DNA of 33,646 nt, taken from Actinomycetes bacterium (GTDB lineage Bacteria > Actinomycetota > Actinomycetes > Actinomycetales > Cellulomonadaceae). A program made the translations under genes and the position numbers. The stretch is taken from contig JAJYCD010000036.1 of assembly GCA_021778635.1 (NCBI GenBank), positions 1 to 33,646 on the forward strand. The letters are read 5' to 3'. This document shows, one piece after another, positions 15,005 to 22,659 of this stretch. Position 1 is the first letter of the stretch; each line of letters starts with the position of its first letter. The notes under the pieces were generated by a model, which made no database searches, had not been told where the DNA came from, and was given only the letters and a program-made list of their open reading frames with translations.

Positions 15005-16573
15005 TCAGGAGGCGGACTGCTTGTTCTGGCTGATGCGGAAGATGACGAACTCGGCCGGCTTGACCGGTGCCAGCCCGACCTCGACGACGAGCTTGCCGGC
15101 GTCGATCGACTCCGGCGGGTTCGTCGTGGCGTCGCACCGCACGAAGTAGGCCTGGTCGGCCGAGGCCCCGAACAGCGCCCCGGACTGCCACAGCCCGCGC
15201 AGGTAGCCGGTGAGCGTGCGGGTGACGCCCTCCCACAGCGTGACGTCGTTGGGCTCGAACACCGCCCACTGCGTGCCGTCCATGATGGTCGACTCGACCA
15301 TGTTGAACAGACGGCGCACGTTGATGTACTGCCAGTCGGTGTCCGACGCGAGGGTGCGCGCGCCCCAGATCCGGATGCCGCGCGTGCCGAACGGGCGGAT
15401 GCAGTTGATCCCGATCGGGTTCAGCAGCGACTGCTCGTTCTGCGTGATCGACCGCTCGACGTCGAGCACGCCGCGGATCGTGTCGTTGGCCGGAGCCTTC
15501 CACACCCCGCGGGTGTCGTCGGTCCGGGCCCAGACACCGGCGATGTGACCGGACGGCGGGATGAGGACCTCCGCGTCGCCGTTCGTGCCGATGGGGTTCT
15601 CGACCTTGATCCACGGGTAGTACAGCGCGGCGAACGCCGAGTCGTACATCGCCGTCTCGCTGCGCCACTCCTTGATCTGCTGCGGTCCCATCCCGGGAGG
15701 CGCGTCGAGGATCGCCATCCGGTTTGGGTGCAGCTCGCAGTGCGCGATCAGCGAGGTCTGCACGGCCTTCCAGAGACCCAGGTCGACGCTGCCGTCGGCC
15801 TTCGTCGCCGCGGTGATGAGGTCGGGGACGATGACCATCGTCACGTCCTCGGCGATCGCGAGGCCGTTGATGCCGCTGCGGGCGGTCTCCGAGCCGGCGA
15901 ACTTCCGGCCGGTGACGGGGGCGGGGACCGGGGCGGCCTTCTCCAGCGAGTAGAGGCCGGGCTTGAGCAGCTCGAGCTGGCTCGCCAGGTCCGCGTCGGT
16001 CTCGAGCTTGAGCTCGACCTTGATCTGGGTGGAGGTCTTGTTGATCACGGCTGCGGCGTCGCGCGGGCCGCCGAAGGTCAGGTCGGGGTACTGCTCGACC
16101 GTCTCGCCACCGACGATCACGCTCAGCGTGAAGGCCGACGGGCCCTCGGCGTCCGGGTCGCCGTCGTCGGTCGCGATCGCGACGGTGACGTCCGCGTCGG
16201 GCTCGACGCTGGTGATCTCCAGCGGGCTGCCGAGCGACCGGTCCGCGGCGGGGAGCGCCAGACGGGCGGGCTCACCGGCGGGGGTCGAGTTGGGGATCCG
16301 CACGATGTAGGCGAGGGTCCCGCCGTTCTGGAAGAACCCGAAGACCGACAGCGGCAGGACCGCGCCGGCCACGAAGCCGCCGAACAGGGACTCGAACTGG
16401 GTCCAGCTCGTGACGAGCCGGGGGGCGAGGCCCTCGGGGTCGTTCGGGTCGCCGAGCGGGGCCCGCTCGGTGAAGCCGACGAAGGCCGCGACGGCCGTAG
16501 GCGCTGACGCGAGGACCTTCTGCGATGACGGGACTTCCTCGACGTACACGCCGGGCGCGGTGTAAGTGGGCAC
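15005..16573 (-). CDS. CIS contractile sheath protein
   Basis: This 522-residue tail sheath protein opens with PTYTAPGVYVEEVPSS, the conserved PGVYVEE motif, then AFVGFTERAPLGDPN. The C-terminal half carries the most conserved sheath core: GIRIWGARTLASDTDWQYINVRRL, then FEPNDVTLWEGVTRTLTGYLRGLW and the closing GKLVVEVGLAPVKPAEFVIFRI. This subunit forms the contracting outer cylinder. The variable outer domain lies at ~100-260. The GTG start at 16573 has GGGAGAG upstream; the long open frame further upstream shows no similarity. It is the first gene of the operon, facing away from the LuxR gene. Length is normal. Confidence 0.95.
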   Translation of the reverse strand: MPTYTAPGVYVEEVPSSQKVLASAPTAVAAFVGFTERAPLGDPNDPEGLAPRLVTSWTQFESLFGGFVAGAVLPLSVFGFFQNGGTLAYIVRIPNSTPAGEPARLALPAADRSLGSPLEITSVEPDADVTVAIATDDGDPDAEGPSAFTLSVIVGGETVEQYPDLTFGGPRDAAAVINKTSTQIKVELKLETDADLASQLELLKPGLYSLEKAAPVPAPVTGRKFAGSETARSGINGLAIAEDVTMVIVPDLITAATKADGSVDLGLWKAVQTSLIAHCELHPNRMAILDAPPGMGPQQIKEWRSETAMYDSAFAALYYPWIKVENPIGTNGDAEVLIPPSGHIAGVWARTDDTRGVWKAPANDTIRGVLDVERSITQNEQSLLNPIGINCIRPFGTRGIRIWGARTLASDTDWQYINVRRLFNMVESTIMDGTQWAVFEPNDVTLWEGVTRTLTGYLRGLWQSGALFGASADQAYFVRCDATTNPPESIDAGKLVVEVGLAPVKPAEFVIFRISQNKQSAS

Positions 16574-16666
16574 TGTCTCTCCCTGGTTTCGCGCCGCATC
16601 CTCGGGGAGAGGGCGGTGCCGTTGGCGCTGACATCGTCGAACGTAGAAGGGCGCGCACAGGGCGAC

Positions 16667-16685
16667 ATCGGTAATCCCTACCGAT
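16667..16685. promoter_or_regulatory. 19-bp inverted repeat in the CIS/LuxR divergent promoter region
   Basis: ATCGGTAgggatTACCGAT on the minus strand is a perfect inverted repeat with 7-bp arms and a 5-bp centre, ending 94 bp upstream of the sheath start. A -10-like TACGTT (minus strand, 16640-16645) lies such that its -35 position would overlap the promoter-proximal edge of the repeat, as expected for an activator site. The TAC...GTA spacing is compatible with LuxR/NarL-type HTH dimers. The adjacent LAL regulator is the natural candidate. Confidence 0.55.
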
Positions 16686-16748
16686 CTTGGGACCTTCGAC
16701 CCTCGCGCTTGTTCGGCCGCGTACTCGTGACTGCTCGAATACCCCGCA

Positions 16749-16767
16749 TTTGGGACTAAGGTCCTGC
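16749..16767. promoter_or_regulatory. DosR/DevR-box-like site upstream of the LuxR gene
   Basis: TTTGGGACTAAGGTCCTGC matches the left half and centre of the DosR/DevR consensus (TTSGGGACTWWAGTCCCSAA) closely; the right half is degenerate. It is about 86 bp before the LuxR start codon. DevR-type response regulators act in hypoxia and stress in actinobacteria. The match is by eye and one such site can occur by chance. Confidence 0.35.
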
Positions 16768-16852
16768 TCAGAACGCGCCGATAGCGGGTGAGTGATCCAC
16801 ATCGGACGACGATCACGACGGCGGTGGCGCACGGCCAGGAGACGGGGAGCGG

Positions 16853-19582
16853 ATGAGCGACCTCGCTGAACGGTTGCCGCCACCGGCGCGTCCTGCGACC
16901 GCGCCGGGCGACCGGTACGCCGCGCGCCCATGGCCGACGGCGGACCGCTCCGCACCCCGCGAGGCGATGTTCGCCGCACTCGCGTCCTCGCGCAGCGTCT
17001 TCGTGGTCGGCGACGCCGGAGTCGGCAAGACGCACCTCGTCCAGGGCGTCCTGGCCGACTGGACGGCCCGACGTCGGGCACTGTCCTCCCGACTCGTCGA
17101 GGCCCGCCGCGCCCCCGAGGGGACGATCGCCGACCGCCGGCTGCCGCCCGACCGACCGATGACCCTCGTCGTCGGCGCCGCCGACCGCTGGTCCGCCCTC
17201 GAGGACATCCACCTCGCCGTGTCGGGCGGGACGCTGGAGCGCGCCACCGGACATCCGGGTCACGTCGTGCGGGTCGCCGACGAGCGCCCGCAGGCGCCGG
17301 TCCTCCTGCACGTCGAGGACGCCCACCTGCTCGACCGCGCCACGGCGCAGGCGCTGGCGCTGCTGGTGCGTCAGGGCGAGGCCCAGGTCGTCGCGACCAT
17401 GCGCCCGGTCGGAGCGAAGACCTCGCCCTGGCTCGAGCTGTGGAAGGACGGCCTCGCCGACCGCCTCGACCTTCACCCGCTGGACCCCGTCGCGACCGAG
17501 TCCCTCGTCGAGGAGGCGCTCGGGGGTCCCGTCACCGGCGACACCGGTCGGCGCATCTGGAGGCAGACCCAGGGCAACCCGAACCTGGTGCGCGAGCTCC
17601 TTCGCCACGAGGTCGAGACCGGTGCGCTCGTGGAGCGCAACGGCATCTGGATCGGGCTGATCGGTGCCGGGCCAGGACCGCGAGTCCTCGACGCGGTGGG
17701 GCGCGACCTCGAGCGGCTGTCGGACCCGGAGCGCGCGGCACTCGAGCTCGTCGCGCTCGCCGAGCCCGTCCCGGTGTCCTGCCTGGACGGGCTGGTCGAC
17801 GGCGCAGTCCTGGACACGCTCGTCCACGACGGCCTCGTCGTCGCCGGGACGCCAGGTGTCCCGCACGCCTCCGACGGCGCACCCTCGTTCGACGAGTCGC
17901 TGTCCCCGGTCCTCCGGCTGAGCCCTCCGGCCTACGCCGACGCCGTGCGCGCCCTCGTGCCACCGTCCCGGCGGAGGCAGCTCTTCGCCCTGATGCGGTC
18001 GGCCCGCGCCGGGTTCCCGACGACCTCCGAGTCGCCGGCCGGGCTGCTTCGTGCGGTGCTGTGGGCCCTCGAGTGCGACATCCACCAGACGGGTGAACGA
18101 CTGCTCCGCGCGATGCGCGCCGCGGTCGCGTCGTGCCGTCCGGAGATCGCCGTCCAGGTCGCGAGCTCAGCACTGCGGCAGCCGCTCGGCGGCACGGGCC
18201 CGCGGATCGACGTCCTGCTCGTCCGCGCGCAGGCCTGGCGGCTGCTGGGCGAGTCCGGACGCGCGGCGGCCGACCTCCTGGAGGTCGCGGAGCTCCTCGC
18301 GCACGACGACACCGGCCCCGACCATCGGCTCCGCCAGGTCCAGCTCGCCGAGCAGACGGCCGACCTCCACCAGTACCACGGGGAGGACCCCGACGGCTCG
18401 CTCGAGCTGATCGACGAGCTCCTGGACGAGCTGCGCGAGGACGCCGACCCGGGGCTGCGGTCGGCGCTCGAGGTGAGCCGGCTCACCCGGCTCGGCGCCG
18501 CGGGGCGGTTCGCCGAGAGCATCGAGCCTTCGGTCGCCCTGCTCCGGGCCGCCGGCCACAGCTCGGCGAGCGTGCTCGACCTGACGACTCCCACGGTGCT
18601 CGGCCTGGCCCAGACCGGGCGGCTCGCCGAGGCGACCGCGCTCGCCTCGCGCAGCCTGCGCGCCGCCGAGGTGCACGCGCAGCGGGCGCCGTGGCTCGCG
18701 GCGCGCATCCGCTCGACGCAGCTCATGGTGCACCTGTGGTCGGGCGATCTCGACGGCGCGGAACGAGCAGTGGTCCCACGCGCCTGCGGGAACGCGACCC
18801 ATCCCCTCCAGTACGCCGTCGACCACATCGGTCGGGGACTGCTCGCGGCGGCGCGCGGCCTGTGGACCGATGCGCTCCGCGAGCACCACGCCGCATCCGC
18901 GAGCCTCGGCCTGGTCGACCCGTCGGGTTTCCTCGCCTACGCTGCGGCCGCGGAGGCGGTCGCGGCCGCTGCGCGCGGCGACCGTGCCGCCGCGCTCCGT
19001 CTCGTCGAGACCGCACGCCTCGCGCCTCAGCGGGCCTCGGCGATGATCGAGTCGGACCTCCGACTCCTGATCGTCGACGCCCAGCTCTGGCTGCTCCAGC
19101 CGACGCTGCGCGGCGAGGCCCTGGCGCTCGCCCGCTGGAGCGCCGACCGCGGACTGCACCGCACCGAGCTCGAGGCGTTGCACCGCGTGGTGGTCGCCGG
19201 CCAGCTCCTCGGGACCACCGACCCGACCGACGTCGCGGTGCTGACCCGGATGGGTCATCTCGCCACGGCCGTCTCCGGCTCACGAGGCCGCGCCCTCCTC
19301 GTGCACGCGACGGCGATCGTGACCGGCGACGTCGAGCTCGTCGCGATCGCCGCCCGGGACCTCGCCGCTCAAGGGCTCTGGCTGCCGACGGTGCGACCGT
19401 CCGCACGCCTCACCGCGCGCGAACGCGAGATCGCCGGCCTCGCCGCCGGTGGGCTCAGCAGCCGTGCGATCGCGGATCGGCTCACGCTCTCCGTCCGCAC
19501 GGTCGACAGCCACCTGTCGCGCGTGTTCACCAAGCTCGGCGTCCGGAGCCGGCAGGAGCTGCGCAGCATCCGGGACGTGTAG
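16853..19582 (+). CDS. LAL-type LuxR transcriptional regulator with N-terminal ATPase domain
   Basis: This is a 909-residue protein. Residues ~30-330 form a STAND/AAA-like ATPase with Walker A GDAGVGKT (53-60) and Walker B LLHVEDAH (151-158). A long Ala/Leu/Glu-rich helical region (~340-840) resembles TPR-like repeats. The last 57 residues are a LuxR HTH: LTAREREIAGLAAGGLSSRA, then IADRLTLSVRTVDSHLSRVF, then TKLGVRSRQEL. Large ATP-binding LuxR regulators usually respond to a ligand and activate transcription. The gene is divergent from the CIS operon with 279 bp between starts, making it the likely regulator of that operon. GGGGAG precedes the start. I considered whether its ATPase stands in for the missing CIS AAA+ protein; the HTH and STAND-like features argue against that. 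Confidence 0.93.
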   Translation: MSDLAERLPPPARPATAPGDRYAARPWPTADRSAPREAMFAALASSRSVFVVGDAGVGKTHLVQGVLADWTARRRALSSRLVEARRAPEGTIADRRLPPDRPMTLVVGAADRWSALEDIHLAVSGGTLERATGHPGHVVRVADERPQAPVLLHVEDAHLLDRATAQALALLVRQGEAQVVATMRPVGAKTSPWLELWKDGLADRLDLHPLDPVATESLVEEALGGPVTGDTGRRIWRQTQGNPNLVRELLRHEVETGALVERNGIWIGLIGAGPGPRVLDAVGRDLERLSDPERAALELVALAEPVPVSCLDGLVDGAVLDTLVHDGLVVAGTPGVPHASDGAPSFDESLSPVLRLSPPAYADAVRALVPPSRRRQLFALMRSARAGFPTTSESPAGLLRAVLWALECDIHQTGERLLRAMRAAVASCRPEIAVQVASSALRQPLGGTGPRIDVLLVRAQAWRLLGESGRAAADLLEVAELLAHDDTGPDHRLRQVQLAEQTADLHQYHGEDPDGSLELIDELLDELREDADPGLRSALEVSRLTRLGAAGRFAESIEPSVALLRAAGHSSASVLDLTTPTVLGLAQTGRLAEATALASRSLRAAEVHAQRAPWLAARIRSTQLMVHLWSGDLDGAERAVVPRACGNATHPLQYAVDHIGRGLLAAARGLWTDALREHHAASASLGLVDPSGFLAYAAAAEAVAAAARGDRAAALRLVETARLAPQRASAMIESDLRLLIVDAQLWLLQPTLRGEALALARWSADRGLHRTELEALHRVVVAGQLLGTTDPTDVAVLTRMGHLATAVSGSRGRALLVHATAIVTGDVELVAIAARDLAAQGLWLPTVRPSARLTAREREIAGLAAGGLSSRAIADRLTLSVRTVDSHLSRVFTKLGVRSRQELRSIRDV

Positions 19583-19669
19583 CGCTCGACGTCCGGCATG
19601 ACGACGGCGACCCTCGGCGTGACGCCCCGGCTGCGGTGGACCGTGTGAGCCGACTCGGGACGCGGCCAG

Positions 19670-21385
19670 TCAGGCCACGCGGCGCCCGCCCGGGATCGCC
19701 GCGAGCAGCTCCCGCGTGTAGTCCTCGCGAGGCCGGGCGAAGAGCTCGTCGGGGGTCCCGCTCTCGACCACGCACCCGTCCTTCATGACGTGCACCTCGT
19801 CGGAGATCATCCGCACCACGGCCAGGTCGTGACTGATGAACAGGTAGCTCAGGCCGAGGTCCTGCTGCAACCCCGCGAGGAGCTCCAGGATCTGCGCCTG
19901 CACGATCACGTCGAGGGCCGAGACCGCCTCGTCGAGCACCACGAGCTCCGGCGAGAGAGCGAGCGCTCGGGCGATCGCCACCCGTTGACGCTGCCCGCCG
20001 GAGAGCTCGTGCGGGAGTCGCGACGCCATCGCCGCGGGCAGCGCGACCTGGTCGAGCAGGGTCGCGACCCGTGCGCGGCGGCTGCGCCGGTGGCCGACGC
20101 CGTGCACCCGCATCGGCTCGGCGACCGACTCCTCGACGGTGTAGCGGGGATCGAGAGAGGCATACGGGTTCTGGAACACGGGCTGGATCCGGCGGCGGAA
20201 CGCGAACAGCTCACGCCGGGACAGCGGCGCGATGTCGACGCCGTCGAAGAGGACGTTCCCCTCGCTCGCGGTCTCGAGCCCGAGCACGATGTTCGCGGTC
20301 GTCGACTTCCCGGAACCGGACTCGCCGACCAGCGAGACCGTGCGGCCGCGCGGGATCGTGAAGCTGACGTCGCTCACCGCGGTCAGCTCGCGCACGGCGC
20401 CGTTGCGCGAGGACCGCAGGACGAACGTCTTCGACAGGTGGTTCACCTCGACGAGCGGCCTCTCGGCGCGCGCGGTCGGCGACGTGCCGTGGACCTCCGC
20501 GGTCCCGTGCGCGGTCTCCCCCACCGTCGCAGCCCCGCGCGCGATCCCCTCGACGGCGACGACCGGGGCTGCCCGCACCCACCGCGTCGACGTCAGGCTC
20601 GGTGCGGAGTCGAGGAGCCTCTTCGTGTACGGGTCCTGAGGCGAGTCGAGGATCTGGGCCGCGGTGCCGGACTCGACGACTCGGCCCTGGTTCATGACGA
20701 CGATCGTGTCGGCCCGCTCGGCGGCGAGCCCGAGGTCGTGGGTGATCAGCATGACCGCGGTGCCGAGCCGCCCGACGAGCTCGTCCAGCTCGTCCAGGAT
20801 CCTGCGCTGGACCGTGACGTCGAGCGCGCTCGTGGGCTCGTCGGCGATCAGCAGGCGCGGACGGCATGCGAGCCCCATCGCGATCAGCACGCGCTGGCGC
20901 ATCCCGCCCGAGAACTCGTGCGGGTACTGGTGCAGCCGCTGCTCCGGGTCCGGGATCCCCACCATGTCGAGGAGCTCGACGACGGCGGTCCGCGTCGCGC
21001 TCCCGCTCGTCCGGCCGTGCACCTCGAGGGCCTCGGCGATCTGGTCGCCGACGCGCATCAAGGGGTTGAGGTTGGACATCGGGTCCTGCGGCACGAACCC
21101 GATCTGCGCGCCGCGCACGGCGATCATCTCGCGCTCGGTCAGCGAGGCGAGGTCCCGCCCGTCGAGCAGCACCTGCCCGGTCGTGATCCGGCCGGCGTCC
21201 GGCAGCAGACGGTTGACGGCGGCGGCCGTCGTCGACTTCCCGGAGCCGGACTCGCCCACCATCGCGACCGTGCGGCCGGCGTGCACGTCGATCGTCACGC
21301 CGCTCACGGCCGGCACGTCGCCGGCGCGCGAGCGGAACACCACGGACAGGTCGCGGATGGACAGCAGCGGGGTCGGATCGGTCAC
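19670..21385 (-). CDS. fused dipeptide/oligopeptide ABC transporter ATPase (two nucleotide-binding domains)
   Basis: This 571-residue protein carries two complete ABC ATPase domains. Domain 1 has Walker A GESGSGKS (44-51), the FVPQDPMSNLNPLMRVGDQI stretch, signature FSGGMRQRV and Walker B LLIADEPTSALD. Domain 2 has GESGSGKS, VFQNPYASLDPRYTV, signature LSGGQRQRV and LVVLDEAVSALD, with Ala where Pro is more common. The linker between them (about residues 270-320) is Ala/Thr/Glu-rich. This corresponds to DppD and DppF joined in one chain, as in GsiA-like proteins. The GTG start at 21385 overlaps the serine hydrolase stop. It is the last gene of the operon and would energise the permeases encoded at 26559-28417. 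Confidence 0.93.
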   Translation of the reverse strand: MTDPTPLLSIRDLSVVFRSRAGDVPAVSGVTIDVHAGRTVAMVGESGSGKSTTAAAVNRLLPDAGRITTGQVLLDGRDLASLTEREMIAVRGAQIGFVPQDPMSNLNPLMRVGDQIAEALEVHGRTSGSATRTAVVELLDMVGIPDPEQRLHQYPHEFSGGMRQRVLIAMGLACRPRLLIADEPTSALDVTVQRRILDELDELVGRLGTAVMLITHDLGLAAERADTIVVMNQGRVVESGTAAQILDSPQDPYTKRLLDSAPSLTSTRWVRAAPVVAVEGIARGAATVGETAHGTAEVHGTSPTARAERPLVEVNHLSKTFVLRSSRNGAVRELTAVSDVSFTIPRGRTVSLVGESGSGKSTTANIVLGLETASEGNVLFDGVDIAPLSRRELFAFRRRIQPVFQNPYASLDPRYTVEESVAEPMRVHGVGHRRSRRARVATLLDQVALPAAMASRLPHELSGGQRQRVAIARALALSPELVVLDEAVSALDVIVQAQILELLAGLQQDLGLSYLFISHDLAVVRMISDEVHVMKDGCVVESGTPDELFARPREDYTRELLAAIPGGRRVA

Positions 21386-22659
21386 GGCGTGCCTCGGCTC
21401 AGGTCGGGGGCGGGAGAGGAGGGCCGCAGACCCCCGGGGGGACGAGGGCCTGCGGCGTCGAGGTCCGGGGCGAGCGCGACCCGGAGGATCTGGTGGAGGA
21501 GTGGCTCGAGCGGGACCGCCGGTCCGCCGCGGAGCAGCCGGTTCGTCCCGAGCGCGACGGCGACGTCCCCGCCGGGCACGAACGCCATCGCCGCGCCCAC
21601 GAAGCCGGTGTGACCGAGGACCTCGATCGTGCGGCCGCCGAGACGAACCGGGTACCGCCGGAACCCGAGCGCCTGGTTCCAGGAGCGCGTGGGCACCGCG
21701 TGCCGGGTCGAGACGAACTCCTCGACCACGGCGGGCGACCAGATCGAGGTGTGCTCGTGGGCGTGGGCGAGTGCGGTCGCGAGCCGCAGCAGGTCGCCGG
21801 CCGTGCCGAAGAGACCGGCGTGACCGGAGACGCCGCCGAGGGCGTGGAAGGCGTTGCCGTCGTGGACCTCGCCGTGGATCGTCCCGGTGCGCCACCCCGC
21901 GAAGTCCGCCGACGAGAACGGCACCGGGTACGGGGTCCCCGAGTCGAGCATCGCCCGCTCCACACGGTCGTCCGGCCCGCTGGCCGCGACCGGGGCTCCG
22001 GCCGGCGGACCGTACCCGAGGTCGACGCCGAGCGGGTCGAGGACGAGCGCGCGCACCGCCTCCGGGAGCGGGAGCCCGGTGACGGCCGACACGATCCGCC
22101 CGAGCTGGACGAACCCCAGGTCCGAGTAGTGGTGGCCGGACCGCGGCGCGTACCGCAACGCCAACCGGTCCACGACGTCGTACGCGGCCTCGGGTGCCGG
22201 TCCACCGGCCGCCGAGATGTACAGCGGCCACCACTCCGCCATCCCCGACCGGTGCTCGAGCAGGTCGCGCACCGTGACGTCGTCCTTGTACCCGCCGGCG
22301 AACGCGGGGAGCAGGCTCGTGACCGACCGGTCCAGCGCGAGCAGCCCCTCGGAGACGAGCCGCATGACGGTGACCGTCGTGCCGGCGACCTTCGTGACCG
22401 ACGCGAGGTCGTGCACGGTGTCGGGCGTCATCGGGGCGGCCGGCTCGAGCGTGCGGTCGCCGGCGACGGCGAGGCTCTCGCCGCCCGGGGTGTGCACCGC
22501 GAGCACCGCGCCGACCGGAGGGACCGCATGCGTCGGCGCGTCCGACGGGACGTCGCGGACGAGGCGCCGCGCGAGCTCCTCCCACGCCCGCTCCAGGTCC
22601 GCCCGCTCGTCCGGTGCATCGTGCGGCGGCACCTGGCTCTGTGCGTCACGAGCAGTCAC
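21382..22659 (-). CDS. serine hydrolase, beta-lactamase class C fold, AmiE-like
   Basis: This 425-residue protein has the class C beta-lactamase/penicillin-binding fold. The nucleophile motif is SVTK (S87, K90), the second motif is Y-S-D (178-180) and the third is HTG (350-352). The stretch VHDGNAFHALGGVSGHAGLF is characteristic of the subgroup containing B. subtilis AmiE (YbbE), an N-acetylmuramyl-L-alanine amidase of muropeptide rescue. No signal peptide or lipobox is present, so it should act in the cytoplasm, after import. That fits removal of the peptide from MurNAc-peptides before AnmK/MurQ. A D-aminopeptidase or esterase role is the alternative. The last ~30 residues are a Pro-rich tail. 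The start overlaps the epimerase stop (GTGA). Confidence 0.85.
   Translation of the reverse strand: MTARDAQSQVPPHDAPDERADLERAWEELARRLVRDVPSDAPTHAVPPVGAVLAVHTPGGESLAVAGDRTLEPAAPMTPDTVHDLASVTKVAGTTVTVMRLVSEGLLALDRSVTSLLPAFAGGYKDDVTVRDLLEHRSGMAEWWPLYISAAGGPAPEAAYDVVDRLALRYAPRSGHHYSDLGFVQLGRIVSAVTGLPLPEAVRALVLDPLGVDLGYGPPAGAPVAASGPDDRVERAMLDSGTPYPVPFSSADFAGWRTGTIHGEVHDGNAFHALGGVSGHAGLFGTAGDLLRLATALAHAHEHTSIWSPAVVEEFVSTRHAVPTRSWNQALGFRRYPVRLGGRTIEVLGHTGFVGAAMAFVPGGDVAVALGTNRLLRGGPAVPLEPLLHQILRVALAPDLDAAGPRPPGGLRPSSPAPDLSRGTP

Noticed and set aside
4588-16573. Prophage
   Set aside because: Only tail genes are present. There is no capsid, portal, terminase, integrase, lysis gene or attachment repeat, and a host-type regulator is adjacent.
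16853-19582. The LuxR protein as the missing CIS ATPase
   Set aside because: It has a C-terminal DNA-binding domain and long TPR-like region typical of LAL regulators, unlike the compact AAA+ proteins of CIS loci.
19583-19669. Transcription terminator between the convergent LuxR and ATPase genes
   Set aside because: I found no stem of useful length or T-run in these 87 bases.
19670-22585. Extension of the double ATPase frame to 971 codons
   Set aside because: The extra part lies within the serine hydrolase gene in another frame and lacks similarity; the GTGA junction at 21382-21385 marks the real start.
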